Positions 15,734 to 23,261 of a stretch of 64,000 bases of DNA are shown here, one piece after another. The stretch spans positions 1 to 64,000 of the forward strand of contig NZ_JNWO01000011.1 in NCBI RefSeq assembly GCF_000716435.1. Reading direction: 5' to 3'. This DNA comes from Streptomyces xylophagus (GTDB taxonomy: Bacteria; Actinomycetota; Actinomycetes; Streptomycetales; Streptomycetaceae). Both the position numbers and the translations under genes were made by a program. Below the pieces are notes generated by a model. It made no database searches. It had not been told where the DNA came from and saw only the letters and a list, made by a program, of their open reading frames with translations. Within the stretch, counting starts at the first letter, position 1, and every line of letters begins with the position of its first letter.

Positions 15734-15799
15734 TCAGCGCGCCGGGACAGTCTCCGGCGTCGTCGTCCAGAAGGACGGGAACGGCTTGGCGCACTTCAT
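15734..15799 (-). CDS. Threonine-containing leader peptide of thrS
   Basis: A 21-codon frame on the minus strand starts with ATG at 15799 (MKCAKPFPSF) and contains WTTTPET, that is, three consecutive threonine ACG codons and a fourth two codons later. Its TGA is at 15734. Four Thr among seven residues directly upstream of a threonyl-tRNA synthetase is the arrangement of ribosome-mediated attenuators. CGCCGG and CCGGCG just 3' of the Thr codons can form a pause hairpin, and a second, terminator-like hairpin follows. No strong Shine-Dalgarno is visible. Function is inferred from position and codon content. Confidence 0.6.
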   Translation of the reverse strand: MKCAKPFPSFWTTTPETVPAR

Positions 15800-15845
15800 G
15801 CGGCGGACGGTAGCAGTCGTACGACGGCCCCCGCGAAGGAATTAA

Positions 15846-16541
15846 TCAGCCGAGCTTCTTGAGGAGCTCGTCGGCGACCGGTGCGGAGGACGCCGGGTTC
15901 TGGCCGGTGACGAGGTTGCCGTCGACCACGACGTGCGGGGCCCACGGCTCGCCCTCCACGAAGTCGGCGCCGAGTTCCACGAGCCGGTCCTGGAGCAGCC
16001 ACTTCACCTTGTCGGCGAGGCCGCCCTGGGTCTCCTCGGTGTTGGTGAACCCGGTGAGCCGCCGCCCGGCGAAGGCGTTCGTACCGTCCTCCTTGGTCGC
16101 CGGGAGCAGCGCGGCCGGCCCGTGGCAGACCACGCCGAGCGGCTTGCCGGAGGCGAGGGCCAGGGTGAGGAGCCGGCCGGAGTCGGCGTTCACGGCGAGG
16201 TCCTCCATCGGGCCGTGGCCGCCGGGGTAGTAGACGGCGGCGTAGTCGGCGAGGTCGACCTCGCTGAGCTTGACCGGGTGCTGGAACTCGGCGCTCGACG
16301 CGAGCACGCCCGCGACCCGGTCGGCGTTCTCCTGGCCGCCGTTGTAGTCGGGGGCGAGGCTGCCCCGGTCCACGGGCGGTACGACACCGCCGGGCGTGGC
16401 GACGACGACCTCGTGACCGGCCGCCTTGAAGGCCTCGTACGGGGTGACGGCCTCCTCGGCCCAGTAGCCGGTGGGGTGCGGGGTGCCGTCGGCCAGGGTG
16501 AGGTGATCGGCGCCGGTCAACACGAAGAGGATCTTCGACAT
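15846..16541 (-). CDS. DJ-1/PfpI family protein (class I glutamine amidotransferase-like)
   Basis: The ATG at 16541 has GGAG 7 nt upstream and gives 231 residues. The protein has the DJ-1/PfpI nucleophile elbow LGVVCHGPAALL with C139 and H140, and an acidic residue at YWAEE (E29/E30) that could activate the cysteine, as in the Hsp31/HchA branch. It also has VYYPGGHGPM near 104. The family includes glyoxalase III/deglycases and chaperones that act on methylglyoxal. The exact activity cannot be chosen from sequence. It lies upstream of the thrS leader on the same strand, but the 46-bp gap and own ribosome site do not prove an operon. Confidence 0.88.
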   Translation of the reverse strand: MSKILFVLTGADHLTLADGTPHPTGYWAEEAVTPYEAFKAAGHEVVVATPGGVVPPVDRGSLAPDYNGGQENADRVAGVLASSAEFQHPVKLSEVDLADYAAVYYPGGHGPMEDLAVNADSGRLLTLALASGKPLGVVCHGPAALLPATKEDGTNAFAGRRLTGFTNTEETQGGLADKVKWLLQDRLVELGADFVEGEPWAPHVVVDGNLVTGQNPASSAPVADELLKKLG

Positions 16542-16823
16542 CGGGGGTCTCCAGGGGGTCGGTGCGGTGATCTCGACAGTAGGCCGGGCGCGGACGGGCG
16601 GCCAATGACGAATCGAATGCGCGGTATTGGTTTTCCGATGGCATCCGGCTCCGGAGCAGGTCCGGCTCTCACCCGGACGGCCCGGCGCGCTGGTGGGCGG
16701 GCGCGGGCGATGGTGCCGTGGAAACGAGCACGGCGAAATCCGCGTCCGGGACTCCGGCACTTCCGCATACGCGACACCCCGAACCGCCCCGCCCCGCCCC
16801 GCATGCCCCAGGAGGGACCCTCG

Positions 16824-17609
16824 ATGACCCGTTCCCCGGCCCGTGTCCTCCTCCTCGCCTCGGCACTGTCGGCGGGCACACTGCTGACCGCGGCCGGCTG
16901 CGCGAACGAAGCCGCCCTGCACAAGGTGACGAGCGCGCCCTCCCCCTCGGCCGTGCGCACCACCCCCGCCGCCCACGCGTCCCCGGCCGCGGCCCCCGTC
17001 CTGACCCCGGCCCAGGCACAGGCCGCGCTGATCACGGACACGGACCTGGGCGCCCCCTGGACCCCGACCCAGGGCACGGCGACCTGGCGCGACAGCCTGC
17101 TCAAGGCCAAGTCCGACATCCCCGACTGCCAACGCCTCCTGGACGCCCTCTACGCCGACGAACTCCTCGGCACCCCCGCCGCCACCCAGGCGGTGATCGG
17201 CCTGGACAACACCGATGTCGGGGCCCAACTCCGCTACCAGGTGGCCGCGTTCCCACCCGCCGACGTGGACCGCACCCTGGCCTGGCTGAAGACACTCCCG
17301 CAGAAGTGCGCCCAGTTCACGGCGACGACGACCCGCTCGGGCAACCAGACCGTGACGGTCACGGAGGCCACCCTCCCCAACGTCGGCGACGCCCGCCAGG
17401 GCCTCCACCTCACCCTCACCGGCACCACCCCCGAGGGCGACCAGTCCACTCTCACCCTCGACACCGCCGCCGTCCGCCTCGGCGACGACACCATCACCCT
17501 CACCAACGGCGGCCTCGCGGACGTACCCCTCGACGCGACCAGCCAGGCGCTGGAGATCGGGGCGCAGCGGCTGACGGATGTGCAGCGGCAGGGGCGGGTG
17601 CAGATCTAG
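16824..17609 (+). CDS. Secreted lipoprotein of unknown function
   Basis: AGGAGG is well placed before the ATG at 16824. The 261-residue precursor has an n-region with Arg, a hydrophobic core and the lipobox LTAAGC, with C26 as the lipid-modified cysteine. A 40-residue Ala/Pro/Ser linker (about 35-65) precedes a folded domain (LTPAQAQAALITDTDLGAPW onwards) with two spaced cysteines that could form a disulfide (C near 99 and C near 162). The overall plan resembles PknH-like extracellular sensor domains in actinobacteria. I do not recognise a catalytic motif and leave the function open. Confidence 0.8.
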   Translation: MTRSPARVLLLASALSAGTLLTAAGCANEAALHKVTSAPSPSAVRTTPAAHASPAAAPVLTPAQAQAALITDTDLGAPWTPTQGTATWRDSLLKAKSDIPDCQRLLDALYADELLGTPAATQAVIGLDNTDVGAQLRYQVAAFPPADVDRTLAWLKTLPQKCAQFTATTTRSGNQTVTVTEATLPNVGDARQGLHLTLTGTTPEGDQSTLTLDTAAVRLGDDTITLTNGGLADVPLDATSQALEIGAQRLTDVQRQGRVQI

Positions 17610-17633
17610 GAGCCGACCGGTCCGAACGACAGG

Positions 17634-18395
17634 TCAACGCTTCTCGTACGGGTCCGCCGGCTGCTTCACCTGCTTGACGTCCGCCGCGTGGAGCACCGGT
17701 GGCCACGCCCCGTCCGTGCCGAGCTTGCCCTTGGGGATCCACGTGCCGGTGACGGTGACCCAGGTGTCGGTCTGGGGAGCGCCGTCGGCTTCGTCGCCGC
17801 GGATCTCGACCTTGCTGGTGGTCGCGTCGGCGGCGCAGCAGGTGACCAGGAGGCGGGTGACGTACCAGGTGCCGTTGTCGCCGTGGGTCACGAAGCCGGT
17901 CATGCGGAGGGTGCGGCCCTTGAGGGAGTGGGCAGTGTCGTAGATCGCCCGCGAGCTGTACTGGGCGACCGAGATGTCCAGCACCTTCCCTGCGGGGAGC
18001 GCCGGGAAGGTGCCCACGCCCTGTGCCGCGCGCTGCGCCTCCTCGCGGGACGCGCTGTACGAGCCGAGTGCCGGGGGCGGGAAGAGGAGGAGGGCGAGGG
18101 CGGGGAGGGTGAGGAGCCAGGCGATGCGCGGGCCGTGGGAGTGAGAGTGGGAGTGCCCTTCCTCTTCCTCGTCTTCCTCCTCGTCATGCTCCTCGTGCTC
18201 CTCGTGGTCCGGTGTCCGCCACATGCCCCTGACCACCGCCACCACGCCCAGCAGGATCAACAGCGCACCCGAAATCACCAGATACGGCCGCAACGCCGCC
18301 TGTACGTACCGCAGATACAGCTCGCTGAAGAGGGAGATCCGCAACACCGCTCCGCCCACCAAGAGCAGCAGGACCGCCGAACCGTAGCGCCTCAC
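17634..18395 (-). CDS. TIGR03943 family putative permease subunit
   Basis: The GTG at 18395 overlaps the stop codon of the upstream permease by 4 nt (GTGA), so the two are translationally coupled. The 253-residue protein has two N-terminal membrane helices (SAVLLLLVGGAVLRISL and YLVISGALLILLGVVAVVRG), then a loop extremely rich in His and Glu (HEEHEEHDEEEDEEEEGHSH, residues about 68-90), a third helix, and an extracytoplasmic domain with a CC pair (LLVTCCAADA). This is the DUF1980/YcgQ partner of DUF318 permeases. The metal-loving loop suggests a divalent cation is handled, but no transport substrate has been shown. Confidence 0.85.
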   Translation of the reverse strand: MRRYGSAVLLLLVGGAVLRISLFSELYLRYVQAALRPYLVISGALLILLGVVAVVRGMWRTPDHEEHEEHDEEEDEEEEGHSHSHSHGPRIAWLLTLPALALLLFPPPALGSYSASREEAQRAAQGVGTFPALPAGKVLDISVAQYSSRAIYDTAHSLKGRTLRMTGFVTHGDNGTWYVTRLLVTCCAADATTSKVEIRGDEADGAPQTDTWVTVTGTWIPKGKLGTDGAWPPVLHAADVKQVKQPADPYEKR

Positions 18396-19402
18396 AGCAG
18401 CCACCACCCCACCAGCGTGCTGCTGGTCACGGCCACCAGCCAGGTCGTCGAGGAGAAGCGGAACGCGAAGGAACGGCCGAACGTGCCCGCCTGCAACGCG
18501 ATGAGTTTGAGGTCCACCATCGGGCCCACCACCATGAACGCCAGCTTCGCGGCCGGCGAGAAGCCGCTGAGGGAAGCGGCCACGAACGCGTCCGCCTCGC
18601 TGCACACGCACAGCACCACCGCCAGCAGCGCGAGCAGGAGCAGCGACAGCCAGGACGAACCCGTGAAGATGTCCAGGATCGAGCGCGGTACGGCGATGTT
18701 GAAGGTCGCCGCCGCTGCCGCGCCCAGGACCAGGAAGCCGCCGGCATGGAGGAAGTCGTGTTGCAGGCCCGCGACGAAGGCCTTCATACCCGCAGGCGAA
18801 GACGCGGTGGTCCGCGTGCGCTTCGGGAGTCGTAGCCACTCCTCCTTGCCGAAGCGCGCCCACAGCCAGCCCATCACCACCGCCGTCGCGAGGGACGCGA
18901 TCAGCCGGCCCAGGACCATCTTCGGCTGACCCGGGAAGGCGATCGAAGTCGCCACCAGGACAACCGGGTTGATCGCGGGGGCGGACAGCAGGAACGCGAG
19001 GGCTGCGGCCGGGGCGACCCCTCGCCGCATCAGGCTGCTCGCCACCGGTACCGACGCGCATTCGCAGCCGGGGAGTACGACTCCGGCCGCGCCCGCGATG
19101 GGGACGGCCAACGCCTGGTTGCGGGGGAGGAGTTTGGTGAACACCCGCTCGGGGACGAACGCTCCGATCGCCGCCGAGACCACCGTGCCCAGCAGGAGGA
19201 AGGGGACGCCCTGGACGGCGACCGCCGTGAAGACCGTCCACCAGGCCGCCACGGGTGGGGTGTAGAGGTCGATCGCCAGCATCGGGCCGAGGACGGACAC
19301 GACCGTCGCGATGGCTATGAGCGCCGCGCCGCCCAAGACCGCGTAGACCATGGCGCGTACGGCCAGGCGCAGGCCGTCGGCCACGGTCCGTTCGTTCTGC
19401 AC
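18392..19402 (-). CDS. DUF318/ArsP-type permease
   Basis: The 336-residue protein starts with GTG at 19402 and has about eight hydrophobic helices. It carries the two signature cysteine motifs of DUF318 permeases: LPGCECASVPVASSLMRRG (C113, C115) and CVCSEADAFVAASLSGF later in the chain, plus SAPAINPVVL. It forms a pair with the TIGR03943 gene, with which it overlaps by 4 nt. Relatives include organoarsenical permease ArsP and metal-linked YcgR-type pairs. With no arsenic or zinc regulator nearby and no Zur-like palindrome upstream, the substrate is uncertain. Confidence 0.87.
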   Translation of the reverse strand: MQNERTVADGLRLAVRAMVYAVLGGAALIAIATVVSVLGPMLAIDLYTPPVAAWWTVFTAVAVQGVPFLLLGTVVSAAIGAFVPERVFTKLLPRNQALAVPIAGAAGVVLPGCECASVPVASSLMRRGVAPAAALAFLLSAPAINPVVLVATSIAFPGQPKMVLGRLIASLATAVVMGWLWARFGKEEWLRLPKRTRTTASSPAGMKAFVAGLQHDFLHAGGFLVLGAAAAATFNIAVPRSILDIFTGSSWLSLLLLALLAVVLCVCSEADAFVAASLSGFSPAAKLAFMVVGPMVDLKLIALQAGTFGRSFAFRFSSTTWLVAVTSSTLVGWWLL

Positions 19403-19484
19403 GCGCCTGTCTCATCCCGTTTCGCACGACTACGACTCGTACGTCGCACGGTAACCGTCGGCGCTGTGCGGTACCTCGGGTTCG

Positions 19485-20828
19485 TCAAAGAGGAGGCTGT
19501 GCGGGGGCCGGGCCGAGGGTGGTGGTGCCGGGAGCCGTACGGTGCCCGAGGCCCGTGCGGTAGGCGTCGAGGGCCGCTTCCACCCGGCCGGTACGACGGA
19601 GCAGATCGCCGAGCATGCGGCACAGGTCGGCCAGGTCGCCGGCCGCGCCCGCGCGTTCCAGCAGGCTGAGGGCGCGGACGTAGTGCTCCTCGGCCGCCTC
19701 GGTGTCGCGGGCGTCCTCGGCGATGATGCCGAGGAGGCGGTGCGCGGCGGCGGAGTGCAGGGCCCCGCGTTCGGAGCTGAGGTCGCTGAGGACGTCCTGG
19801 AGAAGGGCGGCGGCCTCGTCGGACTTGCCGCGTTTGTGCAGCACGTCGGCCAGTTCCACGGCGACCTGACTGCTGTACAGCGCCGCGCGCTTCGCCGTCA
19901 GCATCGCCAGCGCCTGCCTCAACTCGACCTCGGCACGCTCCAGTTCACCGTCCTGGGCGTAGACGTAGCCGCGCATCCAGTGGCAGTTGGCGAGTTCGGT
20001 ACGGAACTGGAGTTGGCGGTACAGATCGGCGGCCTTCGCGAGCGAGGCGTCCGCCTCCGCGACCTTGCCCTCCGCTATCAGCGTCCGCGCCACCGACCGG
20101 TGCATACGCGCGAGCAGCGCCGGATCCGCCACCTGTGGGGCGAGCGCGAGCGCCAACTCCGCCGCCTGCGCGGCCCTCGCGTGCGCACCCATGTCCATGT
20201 ACGGCCCTATCGCACTCGCATAGAGCAGCAGCAGCGCGTCGGGGTCGTGCAGGCCGCCGCGGTTCAGCTCGTCGAGCGTGGACTCCAACAGGTAGACGGC
20301 GTAACGGAGTTCACCGGTGAGGTAGTGCGCCACGGCACGGCCGCGGATGGCGGGGACGCGGGCGGGGAGTGGTTCGTCGGCCAGGCGCTGCTCGGCGCGC
20401 TCGAAGTACAGGGTGGCGGAGGAGAGATCACCGGTGTCGAGACCGCATTCGCCGAGTCCGAGCAGCGCGATGGCCTCCTCGTCCGCCAGCCCGTGCGACT
20501 CGGCCTCCTCCAGCAGCTCGGCGTACAGCTCGGCGGCTTCCTCCGACTCCCCTGTCGCCAGGGTGCGTTGGGCGCCGGTCAGCCGTAGACGCAGCTCGGT
20601 GGCGAGGTGGGCGGGGCGGCCGGTCGCCAACTCGTCGTAGGCGACGCCGAGTCGGTCGGCGAGGTGGCGCAGCGCGTCGTCGGAGGGGCGGACCCGGCCG
20701 GCCTCGAGGGTGGAGATGTACGCGGGCGTGTAGGCGGGCTCGGCCAACTGCCGCTGAGTCAGCCCACGTTCGTGCCGCAACTGCTGCACTCTGCGCCCGA
20801 TGACTTCCGGGTCGTCCCGTCTCACCAT
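19485..20828 (-). CDS. Helix-turn-helix regulator with TPR repeats
   Basis: From the ATG at 20828 the product is 447 residues (an ATG at 20840 adds four codons). CATGAT, a fair -10, lies 13 nt before the 20828 codon, which fits a leaderless start. Residues 5-65 form an XRE helix-turn-helix (VIGRRVQQLRHERGLTQRQL, TPAYISTLEAGRVRPSDDAL). The remainder is at least seven helical TPR-like repeats (LYAELLEEAESHGLADEEAI, LGIIAEDARDTEAAEEHYV), the plan of regulators that sense a peptide or partner protein. It lies just downstream of a WhiJ-like/DUF397 pair on the same strand, separated by palindromic DNA. Target unknown. Confidence 0.85.
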   Translation of the reverse strand: MVRRDDPEVIGRRVQQLRHERGLTQRQLAEPAYTPAYISTLEAGRVRPSDDALRHLADRLGVAYDELATGRPAHLATELRLRLTGAQRTLATGESEEAAELYAELLEEAESHGLADEEAIALLGLGECGLDTGDLSSATLYFERAEQRLADEPLPARVPAIRGRAVAHYLTGELRYAVYLLESTLDELNRGGLHDPDALLLLYASAIGPYMDMGAHARAAQAAELALALAPQVADPALLARMHRSVARTLIAEGKVAEADASLAKAADLYRQLQFRTELANCHWMRGYVYAQDGELERAEVELRQALAMLTAKRAALYSSQVAVELADVLHKRGKSDEAAALLQDVLSDLSSERGALHSAAAHRLLGIIAEDARDTEAAEEHYVRALSLLERAGAAGDLADLCRMLGDLLRRTGRVEAALDAYRTGLGHRTAPGTTTLGPAPAQPPL

Positions 20829-20840
20829 GCGATTAATCAT

Positions 20841-20881
20841 GCCAGTAAGCCGAGTTACAGACTGGCGAGTAACTCAGTTAC
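20841..20881. promoter_or_regulatory. Cluster of palindromes with GTAACTC half-sites
   Basis: GTAAC-TCA-GTTAC (20869-20881) is a perfect inverted repeat. GCCAGT (20841-20846) and ACTGGC (20861-20866) form another, and GAGTTAC occurs at 20852. The block fills the 37 bp between the TPR regulator and the DUF397 gene. The same GTAACTC word recurs at 22023-22029. A shared regulator is plausible. Confidence 0.45.
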
Positions 20882-21138
20882 ATGGAGAGTGAGTTGATGA
20901 AGTCCTCGAAGCGGCGACGGGAGACGGTCAGAACGGCTCCGCCGGGGTTCTTGGAGTCGCGGACGGCGATGGAGGGGGTGAGGTCGGCGACCTCGACACA
21001 ATCACCGCCGTTGCTGCCGCTGAAGGACGACTTGCGCCACTCCACGGTGCCGAGAGGGGCACACTCGACGCACTCACCGCCGTTGGTACCGCTGTAACTG
21101 GACTTACGCCACGTCGTCGTCTGTCGCCCGGTCTCCAT
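20878..21138 (-). CDS. DUF397 protein with a duplicated half-domain
   Basis: The 86-residue protein contains the DUF397 opening twice: TWRKSSYSGTNGGECVECAP (residues 9-28) and then EWRKSSFSGSNGGDCVEVAD (33-52). It is followed by a single copy of the C-terminal half (SIAVRDSKNPGGAVLTVSR, then FEDFI). The first copy stops after the Cys-Val-Glu, so this is a partial internal duplication. Its start overlaps the upstream WhiJ-like gene by 35 nt, so translation is probably coupled. DUF397 proteins are small acidic partners of WhiJ-like regulators in Streptomyces development. The molecular role of this one is not known. Confidence 0.88.
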   Translation of the reverse strand: METGRQTTTWRKSSYSGTNGGECVECAPLGTVEWRKSSFSGSNGGDCVEVADLTPSIAVRDSKNPGGAVLTVSRRRFEDFINSLSM

Positions 21139-21946
21139 AACGTTCCTCCATCACGCGCGCGATCAGGTCGGCCGAGTCCTTCACTGAGAGGGCCCCCGCC
21201 TGCAAGCGAGCGTATCCGACCGAACGCTCCCTGATGACGTCCGGGTTGGCAGTCATGTGCCCCTGGTCGTAGCCCTCGGAGTAGTGGATGTCCGGGTCGT
21301 CGTCGAAGCGCAGGAGAGTGAAGGAGCCCATCATTCCGGAGTGCGCGCCCACGGAGAACGGCAGCACCTGGATATTGACCCAGGGGTTGTCCCGAAAGCT
21401 CACCAGACGGGCGAGTTGCGTACGCATGACCTCGCGGTCGCCGACCATCCGGAACAGCACGGACTCATCGAGGATGACCCACACGGCGGGCGGCTGCTTC
21501 TTCTCGAGGATGCGCTGCCGTTCCATCCGCGCCGCGACCATCTCCTCGACCTTGTCCGGCTCGTCGACGGCCAGTAGCGCCGCCGCGTACGCGGGTGTCT
21601 GGAGGAGGCCGTAGACCAACTGGCACTGATAGGTGGAGATGAAGGAGGCCTTCGCCTCCATGTCCGCGTACGGCTGGAACCAGTTCGGCAGCTGGCTGCG
21701 CAGGACCAGCCCGAGCAGGCGGCTGAAGAAGCCGTCCGTCATGAACGCCGCGTCGAGCGCCTCGGCAAAGGCCCGGCTCGGGACCTTCGCCGCCGTCTCG
21801 ACCTGGCCGATCAGGGAGCCCGTGCAATAGATCACCTTGCCGAGCTGCTCCAAAGTCATCCCCGCCGCTTCCCTCAAGCGACGCGCTTCGTAGCCGAAGT
21901 AGTCCAACGGGGATGCGCTCGGGTCGAGTTGACGAACGTGGACCAT
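21104..21946 (-). CDS. WhiJ-like XRE regulator with DUF5753
   Basis: The 280-residue protein has an N-terminal helix-turn-helix (YEARRLREAAGMTLEQLGKV, then GSLIGQVETAAKVPS, residues about 18-60) and a DUF5753 domain (about 90-270; VYGLLQTPAYAAALLAVDEP, WVILDESVLFRMVG, NIQVLPFSVGAHSGMMGSFT). This is the architecture of WhiJ and its many Streptomyces paralogues, which act with DUF397 proteins to repress or time developmental genes. GGAGG precedes the ATG. It overlaps its DUF397 partner downstream. The divergent small gene at 22060 shares its 113-bp promoter region, which holds GTAAC words that may be its operator. Confidence 0.9.
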   Translation of the reverse strand: MVHVRQLDPSASPLDYFGYEARRLREAAGMTLEQLGKVIYCTGSLIGQVETAAKVPSRAFAEALDAAFMTDGFFSRLLGLVLRSQLPNWFQPYADMEAKASFISTYQCQLVYGLLQTPAYAAALLAVDEPDKVEEMVAARMERQRILEKKQPPAVWVILDESVLFRMVGDREVMRTQLARLVSFRDNPWVNIQVLPFSVGAHSGMMGSFTLLRFDDDPDIHYSEGYDQGHMTANPDVIRERSVGYARLQAGALSVKDSADLIARVMEERYGDRATDDDVA

Positions 21947-22022
21947 GCGACAGCCACCTCCGAGTAGTTACGGCCTGTCGCCGAGCGTAACCACTCCGTC
22001 GCATCCCGGTGACGGGAATCAC

Positions 22023-22053
22023 GTAACTCACCCGCGCCCGCCTGCCGTACCGT
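22023..22053 (+). promoter_or_regulatory. Promoter of the small gene at 22060 (leaderless), with GTAACTC at -35
   Basis: TACCGT (22048-22053) lies exactly 12 nt before the ATG at 22060, placing the transcription start at or next to the start codon. GTAACTC (22023-22029) covers the -35 position. It repeats a word found in the palindromes at 20869-20881. No Shine-Dalgarno is evident apart from GGAGA. Confidence 0.5.
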
Positions 22054-22059
22054 GGAGAA

Positions 22060-22377
22060 ATGTCCCCTTTGGCCAAGATCAGCAGCGCGTACGGGCCCCG
22101 CTTCGCGGAGTTCGCGTTCGAGCCTGCCTTCACGGCCGCGGTGGATCAGCATGTGGCTGACCTGCGGGAACGGCTGTCGGCAGGCGGGCCGGATCTGACG
22201 CCCCCGCCCCCGGACCGCTCCGACCTCACGGACTACGCGCTCGGCTTCCTGGACGCGCTCGCGGAGCTGGACTGGCGGGAGCCGGTCGGGCACGACTACG
22301 CGGTGTGCAGGCTGACCGCCATCAGCTGGCTGGTGCAGCGGCACGGACTCCTGCCGGAGCAGCGCCGCGGTGACTGA
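22060..22377 (+). CDS. Small protein, possibly DUF6401 family
   Basis: The 105-residue product is helical and acidic, with AFTAAVDQHVADLRERLSAG, a Pro-rich turn (LTPPPPDRSDL), then TDYALGFLDALAELDW and YAVCRLTAISWLVQRHGLL. The spacing of the two helical blocks and the A-V-D-Q-H motif recall small Streptomyces DUF6401 proteins, found near natural-product and regulatory genes, but I am not certain. It is divergent from the WhiJ-like gene and probably translated from a leaderless mRNA. It has no membrane segment or export signal. Confidence 0.6.
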   Translation: MSPLAKISSAYGPRFAEFAFEPAFTAAVDQHVADLRERLSAGGPDLTPPPPDRSDLTDYALGFLDALAELDWREPVGHDYAVCRLTAISWLVQRHGLLPEQRRGD

Positions 22378-22440
22378 AAAAGAGTTTCCGGTGGCTCAAC
22401 TCCCCTTGAAACCCTTCCCGTTGCACGGTCCGACCCTCTA

Positions 22441-22469
22441 AGTTAGGCACGCATTAAGCGTGCTTAACT
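22441..22469. promoter_or_regulatory. 12-bp near-perfect palindrome, probable operator
   Basis: AGTTAGGCACGC (22441-22452) and GCGTGCTTAACT (22458-22469) are inverted arms with one mismatch and a 5-nt ATTAA spacer. The block is notably A/T-rich for this DNA and lies 43 bp upstream of the start of a truncated exported gene. It resembles metal- or ligand-regulator sites in general shape, but I cannot assign a regulator. Confidence 0.6.
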
Positions 22470-22511
22470 CATCGCTGTTGCCGTCGCCGTCACTGTCGTT
22501 GCGAGGTAGGT

Positions 22512-22655
22512 ATGTCCGCGCGTTACGTCAGAGGATTCTGCGCCGCCGTCATCGCCGTAGCCGCCCTGATCGGCGCGGCAGCGGCAAACCCGGCCAAGGC
22601 GGCGGACCGCCTGCCGGCATCTCACTCGGGCGCGAGCGTCACGTCCGTGCGCGGG
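22512..22655 (+). pseudogene. Truncated exported-protein gene (signal peptide only)
   Basis: GAGGTAGGT precedes the ATG at 22512. The frame encodes a complete signal peptide (MSARYVRGFCAAVIAVAALI, then GAAAANPAKA, with a likely cleavage before ADRLPA), then stops after about 48 codons inside the 3' end of the oppositely oriented Uma2 gene. The mature enzyme is missing. A promoter region with a strong palindrome remains upstream. The break lies near 22615-22622, where Uma2-related sequence starts. Confidence 0.65.
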
Positions 22656-23185
22656 TAGAGCGGCAGACCGCCGGTCGCGACCTTCCACCCGCCCGCGATG
22701 GTGACGGTGTTCCCGTACGGCCGGCGCAAACGGTTCTCGTACTCCGGGGAACCGCGCCGCCTGCCGACCTGCCAGTGGTACATCCACGTGCCGTCACGCG
22801 GGTCGACGATCAGGTAGTGCGGGATACCCATCGCCGGGTAGTCGCGGCTCTTGTCCTCGTAGTCGGTGCGGGGGTTCGACGGGGAGACGACCTCGACGGC
22901 CAGCAGGGGCACGGTGGCGTCGCCCGTGGTGACGACAAGGTCGGGGACACGGAGCTTGCCGAGGACTTCGTCCCCGGTGACGGTGGCCTCGAAGGCACCG
23001 ACACCGTCCGGCAGTTGCGGAACGAGTTGATCACGCACGTCGGCAACCGTGACCTCGTGCCGGCGACAGGGGATCGTCGTCATGACGAACATCCCGCCGC
23101 TGATCTCCGGGTACGTGAAGCCCGGCGGCGGTGTGAAGCGCTCGCGCAGCTCACGCAGACGGTGGTAAACGGCACGCTCGGTCAT
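22622..23185 (-). CDS. Uma2 family (DUF820) PD-(D/E)XK nuclease-like protein
   Basis: I start at the ATG at 23185 (MTERAVYHRLRELRERF), giving 187 residues. TACCAT lies 11 nt upstream, suggesting a leaderless start. The core has the Uma2 nuclease-fold signature VPDLVVTT, LLAVEVVSPSNPRTDYEDK and IPHYLIVDP, supplying the D...E-x-V...K residues of a PD-(D/E)XK site. The family is multicopy in Streptomyces and has no proven role. It terminates inside the reading frame of a truncated exported gene, so it probably arrived by recombination. Catalytic residues look intact. Confidence 0.85.
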   Translation of the reverse strand: MTERAVYHRLRELRERFTPPPGFTYPEISGGMFVMTTIPCRRHEVTVADVRDQLVPQLPDGVGAFEATVTGDEVLGKLRVPDLVVTTGDATVPLLAVEVVSPSNPRTDYEDKSRDYPAMGIPHYLIVDPRDGTWMYHWQVGRRRGSPEYENRLRRPYGNTVTIAGGWKVATGGLPLYPRTDVTLAPE

Positions 23186-23210
23186 ACCGCATGGTAGCCA
23201 GGGCCAACGC

Positions 23211-23235
23211 GGGCCCGGCCGCAATGGCCGGGCCC
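23211..23235 (-). terminator. Terminator of the secreted beta-rich protein gene
   Basis: GGGCCCGGCC (23211-23220) and GGCCGGGCCC (23226-23235) are perfect arms around GCAAT. The hairpin is 27 bp beyond the stop codon of the minus-strand gene ending at 23262 and upstream of the Uma2 gene, so it probably ends that transcript. Confidence 0.75.
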
Positions 23236-23261
23236 CGTCCGGTTCACCGAGTAGTGCGGGT

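Noticed and set aside
15658..15799. T-box riboswitch before thrS
   Set aside because: I see no T-box consensus (GGUGGNACCGCG-like) in the leader. The Thr-rich frame and hairpin fit attenuation better.
19403..19484. Zur box controlling the permease pair
   Set aside because: No TGAAAATGATTTTCA-like palindrome is present upstream, so zinc control is not supported.
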